Below, in pieces: positions 33,960 to 42,202 of a DNA stretch of 64,000 nt. Position 1 is the stretch's first letter, and each line of letters starts with the position of its first letter. The translations under genes and the position numbers were made by a program. The notes under the pieces are model-generated. The model was not told where the DNA came from. It made no database searches and worked only from the letters and a program-made list of their open reading frames with translations. The DNA comes from RYN-230 sp036509255 (GTDB lineage Bacteria > Actinomycetota > Actinomycetes > Streptosporangiales > Streptosporangiaceae), in the NCBI GenBank assembly GCA_036509255.1, contig DATCFY010000029.1, positions 62,001-126,000 on the forward strand, written 5' to 3'.

Positions 33960-35453
33960 ATGATCGAGAAGAGCGCGAACTTCACCAGACAGGGTGTGAT
34001 GGTGGTCACGAAGGCCCGGGTAGGGGTACGGCTGCGCCGCTTCCGTGAGGAACGCGGTCTCACCCAGGCCGCCCTGGCCAGCGCGCTCGGCATCTCGCCC
34101 AGCTATGTGAACCAGCTGGAGTCCAGCCAGCGGCCGATGACGGCCTCCGTCCTGCTCAAGCTGGCCAGCGTGTACGACGCGGATCTGCAGCAGTTCTCGG
34201 CCGAGGACGCGGACCGCCTCGTGGCGCAGCTCCGTGACGTGCTCACCGATCCCTCGGTCGGCGAGCAGATCTCGATGGCGGAGATCCGGGAGCTGGCCGC
34301 GGCCATGCCGGCCGTCGGCCGCTACGTCATCGAGTTGCACCGCCGCTACCGGCACGGCCGCGACGTCAACGAGACGATCATGACTCGCATCGACGCGGGC
34401 GAGGCGGGATCCATGTCGGTGCCGCCGCCCATGGCCCAGGAGGAAGTGCAGGAGCTGTTCTACGCCCGGCGGAACTACTTCCCGGCGCTCGACCTCGCCG
34501 CCGAGCAGATCTTCGAGCAGGCTGATCTCAGGGTGGGCAACACCGAGGCCGGGATCACCGAGCGGCTGGCCCGGCGGCACGGCCTCCGGGTAGCCGACCT
34601 TCCGGACCGTGACCAGGACGTCAAGCGGCGCTACGACCCTGAGGCGCGGGTGCTGACCCTGTCCCCGCTGCTCAACTCCGGCCAGCGGGCGTTCCAGCTG
34701 GCTACTCACCTGGCCTCGGTCGAGCTGGCCGGGGAGATCGACCAGATCGTCACCGAGGCCAACCTGTCCGGCGACGACGCCCGCATGCTCTGCCGGATCG
34801 GCCTGGCCAGTTATTTCGCGGGTGCCCTGGTCCTGCCCTACCGGCCATTCCTCGACGCGGCGGAAACGGTGGGCTACGACATCGCGCTGCTGCAGCGGCG
34901 GTTCGACGTGGGCTACGAGACCGTCGCGCACCGGCTCAGCACCCTGCAGCGCCCGGGAGCCCGCGGCGTGCCGTTCATCTTTGTGCGCGTCGACCGGGCG
35001 GGCAACATCTCCAAGCGCCAGTCGGCCACCAGCTTCCACTTCTCCCGGGTCGGCGGCTCCTGCCCGCTGTGGAACGTCTACGAGGCGTTTGTGCACCCGG
35101 GCGAGATCCAGACCCAGCTGGCCCAGATGCCCGATGGCCGCAGCTACCTATGGGTGGCCCGGACCGTGGCCCGCCGCTACGGCGGCTACGGCACGCAGGG
35201 CAAGACCTTCGCCGTCGGCCTCGGCTGCGACCTGCGGCATGCGCACCGGCTCGTGTACTCGCACGGGCTGGACCTGGGCAGCCCGTCCGCGCTGGTCCCG
35301 ATCGGCCCGGGCTGCAAGGTCTGCGACCGGACCACCTGCCCGCAGCGGGCCTTCCCCGCGCTCGGCAAGCCTCTAGACCCGAACCCGCACCACGGCAGCT
35401 TCATCCCGTACGCCACCGGGGACGCCGCGGCCGCCGCGCCTCACGGGCAGTAG
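33960..35453 (+). CDS. XRE/ImmA-IrrE-domain transcriptional regulator (RamB/PrpR-like)
   Basis: About 497 residues. The N-terminal HTH_3 is VRLRRFREERGLTQAALASA then LGISPSYVNQLESSQRPMTA. A central IrrE-like domain follows (about 170-330: AFQLATHLASVELAG). The C-terminal DUF2083-like part carries a four-cysteine cluster in GPGCKVCDRTTCPQRAF. These are the features of short-chain acyl-CoA-sensing regulators of glyoxylate, methylcitrate and acetate metabolism. The true start is probably the ATG at 33999. It is divergent from pckG, separated by 265 bases, and could control it. Confidence 0.88.
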   Translation: MIEKSANFTRQGVMVVTKARVGVRLRRFREERGLTQAALASALGISPSYVNQLESSQRPMTASVLLKLASVYDADLQQFSAEDADRLVAQLRDVLTDPSVGEQISMAEIRELAAAMPAVGRYVIELHRRYRHGRDVNETIMTRIDAGEAGSMSVPPPMAQEEVQELFYARRNYFPALDLAAEQIFEQADLRVGNTEAGITERLARRHGLRVADLPDRDQDVKRRYDPEARVLTLSPLLNSGQRAFQLATHLASVELAGEIDQIVTEANLSGDDARMLCRIGLASYFAGALVLPYRPFLDAAETVGYDIALLQRRFDVGYETVAHRLSTLQRPGARGVPFIFVRVDRAGNISKRQSATSFHFSRVGGSCPLWNVYEAFVHPGEIQTQLAQMPDGRSYLWVARTVARRYGGYGTQGKTFAVGLGCDLRHAHRLVYSHGLDLGSPSALVPIGPGCKVCDRTTCPQRAFPALGKPLDPNPHHGSFIPYATGDAAAAAPHGQ

Positions 35454-35522
35454 CCGGAGACCGGTTGACCCTGGTCGAGCGGCACCATTAGCGTTTCCCG
35501 CTAAATCGGGAGGCGGGCGGCT

Positions 35523-35861
35523 ATGCCACGGAGTATTGCAGCTTTAATAGTGGCCGGTTTCATCGCGGCGGGCAGCCTGGCTTGGCCCGCCGCCGCGGGT
35601 GCCGCCACCACCGGCACACGCACCACGGCCGCGACCACCACGACCCTCAGGTCGAGCGCGACTTCCAGCCGCTACGACTCCTGGGTGACGTTCAGGGCCC
35701 AGGTCAGCGCCAAGAGCGGCCGGGTCGCCTTCACCGACACCAGCAACGGGACGGTTCTCGGCACCGCAGCGGTGCGGGACGGCGTCGCGGTGTTTTCCAC
35801 CACCGCGCTCGCGCCCGGCACCCGTACGGTCGTGGCCCGCTACCTCGGCAGCACGCTCTAG
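35523..35861 (+). CDS. secreted Ig-like-domain protein, C-terminally truncated
   Basis: A 112-residue exported protein: signal peptide MPRSIAALIVAGFIAAGSLA to about residue 27, a Thr-rich linker, then the first part of a bacterial Ig-like domain (VTFRAQVSAKSGRVAFTD, VRDGVAVFSTTALAPGTRT, VVARYLGSTL). The domain normally ends in a Y-x-G-x-x-x-Y/F-x-x-S strand; here it stops. The next codon belongs to a fragment of an unrelated LLM gene in the same frame, separated only by the TAG at 35859-35861. The gene was probably longer and lost its 3' part in the rearrangement. Confidence 0.6.
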   Translation: MPRSIAALIVAGFIAAGSLAWPAAAGAATTGTRTTAATTTTLRSSATSSRYDSWVTFRAQVSAKSGRVAFTDTSNGTVLGTAAVRDGVAVFSTTALAPGTRTVVARYLGSTL

Positions 35862-36239
35862 GCGGAGCAGATCCGGCTGTACCGGGAGGCCTGGGCGAAG
35901 CGGGGCGGGGCGCGTGAGCCCCGCGTCTCGGTCTCGCGCAGCGTCCTGCCGATCACCGAGGACATCGACCGGATGTACTTCGGCGACCAGGACCACGAGG
36001 ACCAGATCGGGCTGCTGGAAGGCGTCCGGTCCCGGTTCGGCCGGACGTACGCGGGCGAGCCGGACCGTATCGCCGCGGATCTCGCGGCGGACGAGGCCGT
36101 CCGCGCGGCCGACACGGTCCTCTTCACCGTGCCGAACCAGCTCGGGGTGGACTACAACGCCCGCATCCTCGCCACGATCGCCCGCGACATCGCGCCCTCC
36201 ATCGGCTGGACCCCGGCGGATGCCGCGACCGCGGCGTGA
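35862..36239 (+). pseudogene. C-terminal remnant of an LLM-type flavin oxidoreductase
   Basis: In frame immediately after the TAG of the Ig-like gene, the sequence reads AEQIRLYREAWAKRGG, REPRVSVSRSVLPITEDIDR, DTVLFTVPNQLGVDYNARIL and the end. This is the tail of a luciferase-like oxidoreductase; the barrel before it is absent. No start codon with a ribosome-binding site is seen, although an ATG at 35973 could give 88 residues. It is a third, separate LLM fragment in the window. Confidence 0.7.
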
Positions 36240-36359
36240 CCGTGTCCTGACCATCCCCTTACGGCGCCTGTTGCCGCGCTCACGCGCCAGGCCCGGCTGC
36301 CTGACGTAGACTGCGCTGTCGTTGTGCCTAACGCATCACTTCCGTATGGAGAACCGGCC

Positions 36360-36731
36360 ATGAGCATTGAGAAGCCTGAGATCGACTTCCCCGGCGGCGA
36401 GCCGCCGGCCGACCTGGAGATCACCGATGTCTGGGAAGGTGAGGGCGCGGCCGCGAAGGCAGGCGACACGGTTGAGGTGCACTACGTCGGGGTCGCGTAC
36501 TCCACCGGCGAGGAGTTCGACGCCAGCTGGAACCACGGCGCCCCGCTGCAATTCCGGCTCGGCGTGGGGCAGGTCATCGCCGGCTGGGACCAGGGCGTGC
36601 AAGGCATGCGGGTCGGCGGACGCCGGCAGCTGGTCATCCCGCCCGACCTGGCCTACGGCGACCGGGGGGCCGGGCACGCCATCGCGCCGGGCGAGACCCT
36701 GATCTTCGTCTGCGACCTGGTCTCCACCTGA
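36360..36731 (+). CDS. FKBP-type peptidyl-prolyl isomerase
   Basis: A 123-residue single-domain cytoplasmic PPIase. Conserved binding-site residues appear in VHYVGVAYSTGEEFDASW, the PLQFRLGVGQVIAGWDQGVQ strand-helix, VGGRRQLVIPPDLAYGDRG and LIFVCDLV. The ATG follows GGAGAACC. Family role: prolyl cis-trans isomerisation in protein folding. It is a monocistronic gene convergent with the VOC gene. Confidence 0.95.
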   Translation: MSIEKPEIDFPGGEPPADLEITDVWEGEGAAAKAGDTVEVHYVGVAYSTGEEFDASWNHGAPLQFRLGVGQVIAGWDQGVQGMRVGGRRQLVIPPDLAYGDRGAGHAIAPGETLIFVCDLVST

Positions 36732-36777
36732 TCGTTCTCGGGGCCTGATCGTTCTCGGGCCTGGCCGTTCTGGGGCC
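36729..36777. repeat. three imperfect 16-17 bp tandem repeats between convergent genes
   Basis: TGATCGTTCTCGGGGCC (36729-36745), TGATCGTTCTCGGGCC (36746-36761) and TGGCCGTTCTGGGGCC (36762-36777) follow one another directly. They lie between the convergent FKBP and VOC genes and start inside the FKBP stop codon. No terminator stem is evident. Confidence 0.7.
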
Positions 36778-36794
36778 TGGCTCCTGCCCTCCCG

Positions 36795-37550
36795 CTACCG
36801 GGGGGACAGGACGCAGAACTCGTTGCCCTCGGGATCGGCCAGAACGGTCCAGGACACATCGTCACCCTGACCGACGTCCGCCAGGGCCGCCCCCTCGTCA
36901 CGCAGCCGGGCCACCTCGCCCGCGGGATCGTCGCCGCGGTAGGGCGCCACGTCCGGGTGGACCCGGTTCTTGACCAGCTTCTCGCCGGGCACGCGCAGGA
37001 ATTCCAGGTAGGGGCCTACGCCGCCGGGCGACCGGAGCCCGACGATCTCGTCCTCGGCGCGGGTGATCTCCCAGCCCGCCGCGCCGGCCCAGAACCGGGC
37101 CAGAGCCGCGGGATCGCCGCAGTCGGTGAGGATGGCGGCCACCGGGCCGGTGCCGCGGTAGATGTCCCGCGGCTCCAGCACGCAGAACTCGTTGCCCTCC
37201 GGGTCGGCCATGACGACCCACGGCACGTCACCCTGGCCGATGTCCACCGGGCCCCCGCCCAGGTCCCTGGCCCGGGTGACCAGCTCAGCCTGATGCACGG
37301 CGGAAGTGCTGGCCAGATCCAGGTGCACCCGGTTCTTGCCGGTCTTCGGCTCCGGCACCGGGACGAAGACCATCGGCACGGCCACCGGGTCGGGATAGGT
37401 GTAGCCGGCTGGCCACACGTCCACCTCGGCTGGGAGCCCGTCGCCGGGGGTCTCGTCGGCGATCTCCCAGCCGAGCAGGCCGGCCCAGAACCGGGCCAGC
37501 CGGGCGGGATCGTTGGCGTCGGCCACGAGATGTACCAGGCGCGTGGGCAT
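36795..37550 (-). CDS. two-domain VOC (glyoxalase/bleomycin-resistance-like) protein
   Basis: A 251-residue tandem of two VOC domains. Domain 1 (1-125) contains LVHLVADANDPARLARFWAG and PWVVMADPEGNEFCVLEPR; domain 2 (130-250) repeats it with LTDCGDPAALARFWAGAAGW and SWTVLADPEGNEFCVLSPR. The near-identical repeated ends show internal duplication. The ATG at 37550 is preferred over a longer frame whose extra residues are unrelated. Ligand unknown; the Glyoxalase_6-like group. Confidence 0.85.
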   Translation of the reverse strand: MPTRLVHLVADANDPARLARFWAGLLGWEIADETPGDGLPAEVDVWPAGYTYPDPVAVPMVFVPVPEPKTGKNRVHLDLASTSAVHQAELVTRARDLGGGPVDIGQGDVPWVVMADPEGNEFCVLEPRDIYRGTGPVAAILTDCGDPAALARFWAGAAGWEITRAEDEIVGLRSPGGVGPYLEFLRVPGEKLVKNRVHPDVAPYRGDDPAGEVARLRDEGAALADVGQGDDVSWTVLADPEGNEFCVLSPR

Positions 37551-37728
37551 GGAACCCAACCTTCCCCGAAGCGCCCGCGCGGCGCAATCACTTTCCCGGC
37601 CGCTGGTCACCGAGGGAACCCTGGCCGGGTGACCGGGCGGTCCCCGGGCGGGAACAGCCGGGTACCCCAGAACGCTGTGCTGTATGTAGTGCCCCGCCAC
37701 CAGTGGGGCCACAAGCAAAGGAGCTGAG

Positions 37729-38202
37729 GTGTCCGACACCTACCACAAGGACCCCCAGGCCGTATCCCAGCTCACGCCGGAGCAGTACCGGGTCACCCAG
37801 AAGAAGGGGACCGAGCCCGCCTTCCGCAACGAGTACTGGGACAACAAGGAACCCGGCATCTACGTGGATGTCGTCTCCGGCGAGCCGCTGTTCGCCTCCC
37901 TGAACAAGTACGACAGCCGCTCCGGCTGGCCGAGCTTCACGGTGCCGATCGAGCCGGGCAGCGTGGTGAAGAAGCGGGACTTCGGCCTCGGCATGATCCG
38001 GACCGAGGTCCGGTCCGCCCACGGGGACAGCCATCTCGGCCACGTGTTCAACGACGGGCCTGCCGACCAGGGGGGCCTGCGGTACTGCATCAACTCCGCG
38101 GCCCTGCGCTTCATCCCGGTCGACGACCTGGAGCGCGAAGGCTACGGGAAGTACCGCACGCTGTTCGAGCAGACCGACGACACGAGGAGTGCAACACGAT
38201 GA
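37729..38202 (+). CDS. msrB: peptide-methionine (R)-S-oxide reductase MsrB
   Basis: A 157-residue thiol enzyme that reduces methionine-R-sulfoxide. Catalytic C120 lies in LRYCINSAALRF; the other core features are GTEPAFRNEYWDN, YDSRSGWPSF and GDSHLGHVFNDG. The two zinc-binding CxxC pairs of many MsrB proteins are absent, and the usual resolving cysteine in SGCGWPSF is replaced (SRSGWPSF), so recycling may be direct or by another cysteine. The GTG start follows AAGGAG. Its stop overlaps the msrA start (ATGA at 38199-38202). Confidence 0.95.
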   Translation: MSDTYHKDPQAVSQLTPEQYRVTQKKGTEPAFRNEYWDNKEPGIYVDVVSGEPLFASLNKYDSRSGWPSFTVPIEPGSVVKKRDFGLGMIRTEVRSAHGDSHLGHVFNDGPADQGGLRYCINSAALRFIPVDDLEREGYGKYRTLFEQTDDTRSATR

Positions 38203-38720
38203 GCGCCAATTCCGAGAAGGCCATCCTGGCCGGCGGCTGCTTCTGGGGCATGCAGGACCTCATCCGCAAGCGCCCCGGCGTGATCTCGACGCGGGTCGGG
38301 TACACGGGCGGCGACGTGCCGAACGCGACCTACCGGAACCACGGCACCCACGCCGAGGCTATCGAGATCACCTTCGACCCGGACCAGATCTCGTACCGGG
38401 ACCTGCTGGAGTTCTTCTTCCAGATCCACGACCCGACGACGCGTAACCGGCAGGGCAACGACATCGGGACCAGTTACCGGTCGGCCATCTTCTACACCAG
38501 CGAGGCGCAGAAGCAGGTCGCCGAGGACACCATCGCCGACGTCGAGGCCTCGGGCCTGTGGCCGGGCAAGGTCGTCACCGAACTCGCGCCCGCCGGGCCG
38601 TTCTGGGAGGCCGAGCCGGAGCATCAGGATTACCTGGAGAACTACCCGAACGGGTACACCTGCCACTTCGTCCGGCCCGGCTGGAAGCTGCCGCACCGGG
38701 CGGACACGGTCACGAAGTAA
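38199..38720 (+). CDS. msrA: peptide-methionine (S)-S-oxide reductase MsrA
   Basis: A 173-residue enzyme reducing methionine-S-sulfoxide. Catalytic C14 in LAGGCFWGMQD; VGYTGGDVPNATYRNHGTHA and the EFFFQIHDPT segment are the family signatures. It is translationally coupled to msrB, so both stereoisomers are repaired by one transcript. The late cysteine in NGYTCHF is a likely resolving residue. A strong hairpin follows the stop. Confidence 0.96.
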   Translation: MSANSEKAILAGGCFWGMQDLIRKRPGVISTRVGYTGGDVPNATYRNHGTHAEAIEITFDPDQISYRDLLEFFFQIHDPTTRNRQGNDIGTSYRSAIFYTSEAQKQVAEDTIADVEASGLWPGKVVTELAPAGPFWEAEPEHQDYLENYPNGYTCHFVRPGWKLPHRADTVTK

Positions 38721-38736
38721 CGACCAGGCCGGGGAA

Positions 38737-38761
38737 CGGGCCGCCCGGAACGGGCGGCCCG
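38737..38761 (+). terminator. terminator of the msrB-msrA operon
   Basis: CGGGCCGCCCG (38737-38747) pairs perfectly with CGGGCGGCCCG (38751-38761) across a GAA loop, 17 bases after the msrA stop. Confidence 0.75.
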
Positions 38762-38830
38762 TGTATGACGAGCCCGTGCACGACGAGCCCGGCACCACCA
38801 GCCCGGCACCAACCACCAGCAGCACAGCGC

Positions 38831-38869
38831 AGGCCCGCCCGGACGGATCCATCCGTTCCAGGCGGGCCT
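38831..38869 (-). terminator. terminator of the GNAT gene
   Basis: AGGCCCGCC (38831-38839) pairs with GGCGGGCCT (38861-38869), with inner ACGGAT/ATCCGT arms (38843-38848 with 38851-38856). It lies 24 bases beyond the stop of the minus-strand GNAT gene. Confidence 0.7.
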
Positions 38870-38892
38870 CGTGTTGTCTCCGGGCTCGTGGG

Positions 38893-39456
38893 TCACCTGG
38901 TCACCGGCAGCGTGAGGAGGAGCACATCGGAGACGGGGGAGCCGGGCCCGGAATCGCGGGCCCGCGCGACCTTGCGCCAGCCCCAGTTCCGCAAGGCGGC
39001 CTGGGCCGGGGTAGCAGCAGGCAAGACCGTGAGCGTGGCCCGTTCCTCGGGACGCTTCGCCAGGACCAGGGCGAGCAGGGCCGCACCGATGCCCTGGCGC
39101 CGCCATGACGCCCGGACGCCCAGGTCGACGACCGCGAACGTGCGGCCCGGATGCTCGGCCGTGACCTCCTCCGGCAGGGTGGTGGTCAGGTGCCGCCACC
39201 AGGAGGTGGATGGCCGGAGCGGGAATCCCGCCGCGTACCCGACCAGGTACCCGCCGTGCCGGGCCTCGGCCAGGACGTAGCCGGGCTGGCGGCGCTGGAC
39301 CCGGAAGCGGTCCGCGAACCGCGCCGCCTCCTCATCCCGGCGCTGCGGCGGGTCGGCGAACACGTCGGCGTACAGGGCCTGCAGCTCGTCCGCGTGCGCG
39401 GCAGCGGCCGCCCCGTCGAGCACCTGGAACGTGAGGTCGGGCGTGGACACACTCAC
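38893..39456 (-). CDS. GNAT-family N-acetyltransferase
   Basis: A 187-residue protein. The acetyl-CoA-binding motif A is VVDLGVRASWRRQGIGAALL with the R/Q-x-x-G-x-G/A loop; the preceding strand is YLVGYAAGFPL and the C-terminal half has AALRNWGWRKVARARD. The substrate cannot be inferred. The ATG at 39456 is preceded by AAGTGAG. It is convergent with msrA. Confidence 0.85.
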   Translation of the reverse strand: MSVSTPDLTFQVLDGAAAAAHADELQALYADVFADPPQRRDEEAARFADRFRVQRRQPGYVLAEARHGGYLVGYAAGFPLRPSTSWWRHLTTTLPEEVTAEHPGRTFAVVDLGVRASWRRQGIGAALLALVLAKRPEERATLTVLPAATPAQAALRNWGWRKVARARDSGPGSPVSDVLLLTLPVTR

Positions 39457-39650
39457 TTCTTATCCGGCCCCGGTTCTTGATCAGGCACGCCCCCCACCGG
39501 CCGGGAGAGGGGCCTGGGCGGCGGGACCAGGCCTAAATCACACTGGCCCGATCCGAACCAGGCGGTTACGGTACTTTCCAGGACAAACGTTTGGGTACGG
39601 CCCCGACAGCCAGCGTCGGCCAGTCAGGCACGGATGACAGGCACAGATGA

Positions 39651-40326
39651 CAGGCGGCCGTCGTCACCGGAACGGCGCACGGGATCGCTGCGGGCATCGC
39701 CGACGCCTTGCGGGGTGACGCCGCCGGCGTCCATGGCGTCGATAAGGACCTGGCCGACCTGTCCGTGCCCACGGCCGTGGCAGAGTTCTTCGTCGGCGTC
39801 AGCCGAGTCGACATCCTGGTCAACTGCGCCGGGGGCGTGGCCGGGCAAGGTGGGCCGGCCCCTGGAGCAGGTCACCGACGAGGACTGGCGCGCGGTGCTC
39901 GACGCCAACCTGACCACCGCGTTCCTGTGCACCCGGGCAGTCGTGCCGGGGATGAAGGAGCGGCGCTGGGGGCGGATCATCACCATCGCGTCCACCGCTG
40001 GCCTGGGCGTCAGCAAAACCGGCATCCAGGCCTACACCAGCGCCAAAGCGGCCCAGATCGGCTTCACCCGGCAGCTGGCCCACAACCTCGGCCCGTTCGG
40101 GATCACGGTCAACTGCATCGCGCCCGGCTTCATCCGGTCCAATCCGGCCACCGAGAAACAGTGGGCCAGCTACGGCCCGGACGGGCAGGCGGCGCTCGTC
40201 GAAGGCATCAGCATGCGGCGGCTGGGGCAACCGGCGGACATCGCCAACGGCGTGCAGTTCTTCGCGTCCGAGCGGTCCTCCTGGGTCACCGGGCAGATTC
40301 TCGCCATCGACGGCGGCCATGCCTGA
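39651..40326 (+). pseudogene. short-chain dehydrogenase/reductase pseudogene (frameshifted, no start)
   Basis: The first frame, from 39651, reads AAVVTGTAHGIAAGIADALR (the cofactor-binding TGxxxGI motif) and continues to VDILVNCAGGVAGQ. Coding then shifts by one base near 39850 and continues in another frame as VGRPLEQVTDEDWRAVLDAN, SGxYxxxK-type QAYTSAKAAQIGF, and WVTGQILAIDGGHA. A single extra G in CAAGGTGGG explains the shift. A TGA sits immediately before the N-terminal frame and no start codon precedes the motif. The distal frame alone is open but lacks the cofactor site. Confidence 0.8.
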
Positions 40327-40328
40327 TC

Positions 40329-41162
40329 TCAGGGCTTGCGGCCCATGCCCGCGAAGACCGGGACCACCAGCGGGTTGGGCAGGGTGCGCCACTGCGGCAT
40401 CGGGACGATCCCGGGCTCGACAAGCTCCAGGCCGTCGAAGTAGCCCGCGATCTGAGCCCGGGTGCGCAGTGTGGACCGGGCCGGGCCCAGCCGGGCATTC
40501 AGCCGGGCCGTGCCGTTGGTCACCCGCTCGGTGTCGATCTCGGTCGTGGTGTCCGAGATCGTCAGGTAGCTGCCTGACGGAACCGCGTCCATCAGCCGGG
40601 AGATGATCTCCTCCGGGTGATCCTCATCCGGCACGTACTGCAGGACCAGCAGCGACATGACCGCGATGGGCTGGCTGAAGTCGAGGACCTCGACCGCCGC
40701 CTCGAGAATCTTGCCGGTGTCGCGGGCGTCCGCGTCCACGTAGGCGGTCGCGCCCTCGGCCGTGCTGGTCAGGAGGGCCCGGGCGTGCGCGAGCACGATC
40801 GGGTCGTTGTCCACATAGACGATCCGGCTCTCGGGCGCGATGGCCTGGGCCACCTCGTGCGTGTTCTCGGCCGTCGGCAGGCCCGTCCCGATGTCCAGGA
40901 ACTGCCGGATCCCGGCCTCCCCGGCCAGGTACTGCACCGCGCGGCGGAGGAATGCCCGGTTGGCCCGCACGCCAGCCAGGATGTTCGGCATCGCCTCGAT
41001 GAACTGCTCGGCCGCTTCCCGGTCCGCTTCGTAGTTGTCTTTCCCGCCGAGCCAGTAGTCGTAGACCCGGGCGGGATGAGCGCGGGTGATGTCGAAGGAC
41101 GGCGGTTCGGCGGCCGTGGTGTCACTGCCCTGGCTGCCGGCGGAGACGTCCTGCGTACTCAT
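40329..41162 (-). CDS. SAM-dependent methyltransferase of the DUF574/Methyltransf_19 family (copy 2)
   Basis: A 277-residue paralogue of the protein at 10400-11245. It shares HPARVYDYWLGGKDNYEADR, FLDIGTGLPTAENTHEVA, YVDNDPIVLAHARALLTST and the end FAGMGRKP. Differences cluster in the N-terminal tail and in the last 60 residues. The substrate is unknown. It lies downstream of, and in the same direction as, the XRE/DUF5753 gene with a 69-base gap, a pairing repeatedly seen in streptomycetes and relatives. Confidence 0.9.
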   Translation of the reverse strand: MSTQDVSAGSQGSDTTAAEPPSFDITRAHPARVYDYWLGGKDNYEADREAAEQFIEAMPNILAGVRANRAFLRRAVQYLAGEAGIRQFLDIGTGLPTAENTHEVAQAIAPESRIVYVDNDPIVLAHARALLTSTAEGATAYVDADARDTGKILEAAVEVLDFSQPIAVMSLLVLQYVPDEDHPEEIISRLMDAVPSGSYLTISDTTTEIDTERVTNGTARLNARLGPARSTLRTRAQIAGYFDGLELVEPGIVPMPQWRTLPNPLVVPVFAGMGRKP

Positions 41163-41231
41163 CGGGGATGCCCTTCTCGTGGGGTGCCTGGTCGCTGCGG
41201 TCCGGGAGGCGTGTCCCGGGGAGCCTTGCGT

Positions 41232-42128
41232 CTACGTCTGCAGCTGGCGGCTGAGGTCGGCGAAGAAAGGTATCGACTCCGCCGGGCTCAGGGAGGTGGC
41301 ACTCAGCCGGTTCATAATGTCGAGGTAATGGTCGGTGGCCGCCGGCTTTTCCAGGTAGAGAGCGCCGGTGAGCTGCTCGATGTACACCACGTCGGGGACC
41401 GCGGGCTCACTGAAACGCAAGATCGTGAACGAGCCGCCAGCGGCGTCATGGCCGCCGGCCTGGAACGGCACGACCTGCAGCGTGACGTTGGGCAGCTGGG
41501 CTACCTCGGCCAGCCAGCGGAGCTGGGCCTGCATCACCCTGACGCCGCCCACCGGGCGGCGGAGCGCGGCCTCGTCCATGACGGACCACACGCGGGGTGG
41601 CTTCGCCGCTGTCAGCAGCTCCTGCCGCTTAACCCGGACCGCCACCCGCCGGTCGATCTCGTCCGGGGAGATTCCCCGCAGGCCGAGCGCGGTGACGGCG
41701 CGGGCGTACGCCTCGGTCTGGAACAGGCCGTGGACGAACTGCAGGTCAAATGAGCGGATACGGGAGGCTGACGCCTCCAGGCCCAGGTAGGGCTCGAACC
41801 AGCTGGGCAGGATGTCGCCGAACTGGGCCCACCATTCCTGGGTCTGCGCCTGCCCGGCTAGCGCCAGCATCGCGCTGGTGACCTGTGAGTCGGCTACGCC
41901 ATACAGCTCGAGCAGGTCCCGCACGTCGCGGTCCTTGAAGCCGACCCGCCCGTTCTCCATGCGGCTGATCTTGGAACGCGACGACCGGATGTGCCACCCA
42001 GCGGCCTCAGGGGTGATCCCCGCCGCCTCGCGGAACCGCCTGAGCTGGCTCCCCAGCATCATCCGCGCCGCCGCCGAGCCGACCGTGGTTCCCTCATCGG
42101 GAAGGCCGCCGCCCGGTTCCGGATTCAT
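41232..42128 (-). CDS. XRE-family regulator with DUF5753
   Basis: About 298 residues. HTH: QLRRFREAAGITPEAAGWHI then RSSRSKISRMENGRVGFKDR. DUF5753 (about 110-290) contains the conserved IRSFDLQFVHGLFQTEAYAR, PRVWSVMDEAALRRPVGG and VPFQAGGHDAAGGSFTILRF-type segments. These proteins act in actinomycete development and are usually partnered with a small DUF397 protein; no such partner is seen here. The ATG at 42128 (GAGGCGAC upstream) is preferred to the longer frame. Confidence 0.9.
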   Translation of the reverse strand: MNPEPGGGLPDEGTTVGSAAARMMLGSQLRRFREAAGITPEAAGWHIRSSRSKISRMENGRVGFKDRDVRDLLELYGVADSQVTSAMLALAGQAQTQEWWAQFGDILPSWFEPYLGLEASASRIRSFDLQFVHGLFQTEAYARAVTALGLRGISPDEIDRRVAVRVKRQELLTAAKPPRVWSVMDEAALRRPVGGVRVMQAQLRWLAEVAQLPNVTLQVVPFQAGGHDAAGGSFTILRFSEPAVPDVVYIEQLTGALYLEKPAATDHYLDIMNRLSATSLSPAESIPFFADLSRQLQT

Positions 42129-42202
42129 GTCGCCTCGACCCTTGCCCTGACCCACCTGGCCTGGACGCCCAGCTCTCGAGAAATGGTCACAGAATGGCTA
42201 TT

